Shown here: positions 5,882-6,930 of the stretch, piece by piece
How positions within the stretch are numbered: the stretch's first letter is position 1
How the letters are laid out: each line of letters starts with the position of its first letter
DNA from: Gemmatimonadaceae bacterium
GTDB lineage: Bacteria > Gemmatimonadota > Gemmatimonadetes > Gemmatimonadales > Gemmatimonadaceae
Length of the DNA: 6,930 nucleotides
Assembly: GCA_013361745.1 (NCBI GenBank)
Contig: JABFXM010000097.1
Coordinates: 1-6,930 of the forward strand
Direction: 5' to 3'
Translations under genes and position numbers: made by a program
Notes under the pieces: generated by a model
Seen by the model: only the letters and a program-made list of their open reading frames with translations
Database searches by the model: none
Told to the model about the DNA's origin: nothing

Positions 5882-6462
5882 CGACTGCTCTCCTCTGCTG
5901 CGATGCGCTCCGCCGCCCGGCCGAGACCGGCGAGGGTGCGCGAGGCGATGCCATGAACGAACACGGGGCCGATCACCGCCCGCGCGGCGAAGGCGCCGAT
6001 GATGGGCCAGCGCGGCCCGTCCCACACGTGCACGATGCGGACGTCGGTGCCGGCGCCCCGCTCGGCGAACTCCCAGACCACGTCCATGCCGGTGGTGATA
6101 CCCCCGATGTGACGAAAACGGATCGCCGGCGCGACCGTTCCCCCCGCGTCCGCTGTCGTTCGCCCCGGCAAGATCGTCTCCATCTCCGATCGCCAGAAGG
6201 TCGGCCACCCCAGAGGACCGAACGGGCGGTTCGCCGACATCTCGACGATCCCGCCTCCGTGGCCATCGCGGCTCGTGAATCGCACGAAGCGGTAGTGCGC
6301 GAGATGCTCCGGCCAGCGCTCGACGTCGCGCGCCAGCTCGAAGATCGTCGCCAGCGGCGCGTGCACGTGCGCGGCGTCCACCGTCGTCATCCGGCGCGTC
6401 GTCGGCATCGGGCCGAGCACGACGCGCGGCAGCGACGCGGACTCCGTCAGGCGCGCCGTCAC
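5878..6462 (-). CDS. SRPBCC-family (polyketide cyclase / START-like) protein
   Basis: A small helix-grip hydrophobic-cavity protein of the polyketide cyclase/dehydrase and lipid-transport superfamily. Seen directly: the family opening VDAAHVHAPLATIFELARDV-ERWPEHLAHYRFV, an aromatic-rich central sheet (FGPLGWPTFWRSE, IRFRHIGGITTG), the strand WEFAERGAGTDVRIVHVW, and a long amphipathic C-terminal helix (GPVFVHGIASRTLAGLGRAAERIAAE), in the family's usual order. Members bind a lipid or polyketide intermediate, sometimes catalysing its cyclisation; no catalytic residues can be assigned. The start is uncertain. GTG 6462 (194 residues) overlaps the methyltransferase TGA as GTGA and is chosen here. 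GTG 6477 gives 199 residues. ATG 6390 (170 residues) best fits the domain boundary. None has a clear ribosome binding site. The stop overlaps the ketosynthase ATG by four bases, so the two are coupled, and the cyclase-like protein probably acts on the same pathway's product. Confidence 0.85.
   Translation of the reverse strand: MTARLTESASLPRVVLGPMPTTRRMTTVDAAHVHAPLATIFELARDVERWPEHLAHYRFVRFTSRDGHGGGIVEMSANRPFGPLGWPTFWRSEMETILPGRTTADAGGTVAPAIRFRHIGGITTGMDVVWEFAERGAGTDVRIVHVWDGPRWPIIGAFAARAVIGPVFVHGIASRTLAGLGRAAERIAAEESSR
5890..5894 (-). promoter_or_regulatory. Ribosome binding site deciding the ketosynthase start
   Basis: AGGAG on the minus strand, inside the last codons of the SRPBCC gene and eight bases before the ATG at 5881. 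This is the clearest Shine-Dalgarno in the window and argues against the longer in-frame extension upstream. Confidence 0.7.
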
Positions 6463-6930
6463 GCGTGAGGCGTCCACGCCGCGGTGACGCGCCAGCCGAG
6501 CCGCTGCCTGACGGTCGGCGCGAGCCCGACGGCGTGGATGACGTGGCTTCCGAGCTCGTTCCCCGTGAACCCGCGCAGGACGGAAAGGACGCCGTCGTGC
6601 CGGCTCACCGGGTGGAAGCCGAGCGGGAACGAGGCAAGCCAGATGCCCATCGCGGCGAGCCAGCTCCGGCGCAGGTCGCTGACGATGACGCGCAGACGCG
6701 CGACCCGGTGCAGCTCGCGCAGCACCGCGGCGATCTCCGGCTCCGGGAAGTGATGCAGGAGCTGCGAGCAGACGACGACGTCGACGGAGCGATCGGCCAG
6801 CGGGAGCGCGCGCACGTCGCCGGAGAGCGCGCAGTCGAGACGCTCGCCGGCGGCGCGGGCGAGGCAGAAGGCGCTGTCGAGGCCGAAGGTCGTGAGGGTC
6901 ACGCCGAGGCGGCGGGCCATCCCGCGCGCC
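6459..6930 (-). CDS. Class I SAM-dependent methyltransferase, 5'-truncated by window edge
   Basis: The C-terminal 156 residues of a Rossmann-fold (methyltransferase 11/12-like) enzyme. Seen directly: the post-I acidic strand end FGLDSA, then GDVRALPLADRSVDVVVCSQLLHHFPEP, which is the UbiE-like motif with the pre-motif-IV acidic residues and the HHF stretch, then LRELHRVAR and IVSDLRRSWLA. Motif I, the glycine-rich SAM loop, must lie beyond the window. The frame stays open to base 6929, so the ATG at 6920 is probably internal (the MARRLG stretch falls in the helix after motif I). The C-terminal FPLGFHPVSRHDGVLSVLRGFT region is unlike UbiE/COQ5 and resembles, from memory, methyltransferases of small polyketide clusters. 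The acceptor is not known. The TGA at 6459-6461 can overlap the SRPBCC start as GTGA, giving a three-gene coupled operon with the ketosynthase. Confidence 0.88.
   Translation of the reverse strand, partial: ARGMARRLGVTLTTFGLDSAFCLARAAGERLDCALSGDVRALPLADRSVDVVVCSQLLHHFPEPEIAAVLRELHRVARLRVIVSDLRRSWLAAMGIWLASFPLGFHPVSRHDGVLSVLRGFTGNELGSHVIHAVGLAPTVRQRLGWRVTAAWTPHA

Noticed and set aside
4614..5954. A 446-codon open frame on the minus strand overlapping the ketosynthase in another frame.
   Set aside because: Extremely Arg/Ala-rich with no recognisable motif; it overlaps a complete catalytic ketosynthase frame and extends into the intergenic palindrome.
5882..6208. In-frame N-terminal extension of the ketosynthase to a 524-residue protein.
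   Set aside because: The extra 109 residues are low-complexity and lie in the SRPBCC gene's alternative frame; ATG 5881 has a good ribosome binding site and gives the family's normal length.

Overview
The window is a G+C-rich (roughly 70% by eye) piece of bacterial chromosome. It holds eight protein genes and three compact intergenic regions, and no stretch over 300 bases lacks a gene. Codon use is strongly G/C-ending. No 16S or other taxonomic marker is present. A soil-type phylum such as Gemmatimonadota is my guess from overall feel (base composition, gene style, repeat-filled intergenic gaps), not something the sequence proves. No RNA genes, CRISPR arrays or mobile-element genes were seen.

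The left two-thirds (1-4396) reads rightward. It starts inside hemC (hydroxymethylbilane synthase, 5' end outside the window), followed by hemB (zinc-type porphobilinogen synthase), an aldo/keto reductase of unknown substrate, ppa (family I soluble pyrophosphatase) and a MIP-family aquaporin. HemB makes porphobilinogen and HemC polymerises it, so the first two genes are consecutive steps of tetrapyrrole synthesis in reverse gene order. No hemD lies between them. The reductase and ppa are translationally coupled through a GTGA overlap.

The right third (4634-6930) reads leftward and converges on the aquaporin. It is a tight operon: a class I SAM methyltransferase (5' end outside the window), then an SRPBCC (polyketide-cyclase/START-like) protein, then a FabF-type ketosynthase. 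The last two genes overlap by ATGA, and the first two can be read as overlapping by GTGA. Ketosynthase plus cyclase-like protein plus methyltransferase suggests a small specialised-lipid or polyketide pathway rather than housekeeping fatty acid synthesis. The rest of that operon lies beyond the right edge.

The most notable non-coding structure is in the gaps. Each of the three gaps longer than 20 bases (795-890, 3534-3667, 4397-4633) is largely filled by an imperfect long inverted repeat built from short, mutually similar purine-rich words. The three differ from one another in sequence. Separately, an 11-base word, CGCCTAACGCG, occurs four times, all inside or at the end of genes. It brings two TTA leucine codons into the ketosynthase gene and the TAG stop of hemB, which looks like an over-represented, possibly functional, genomic word.
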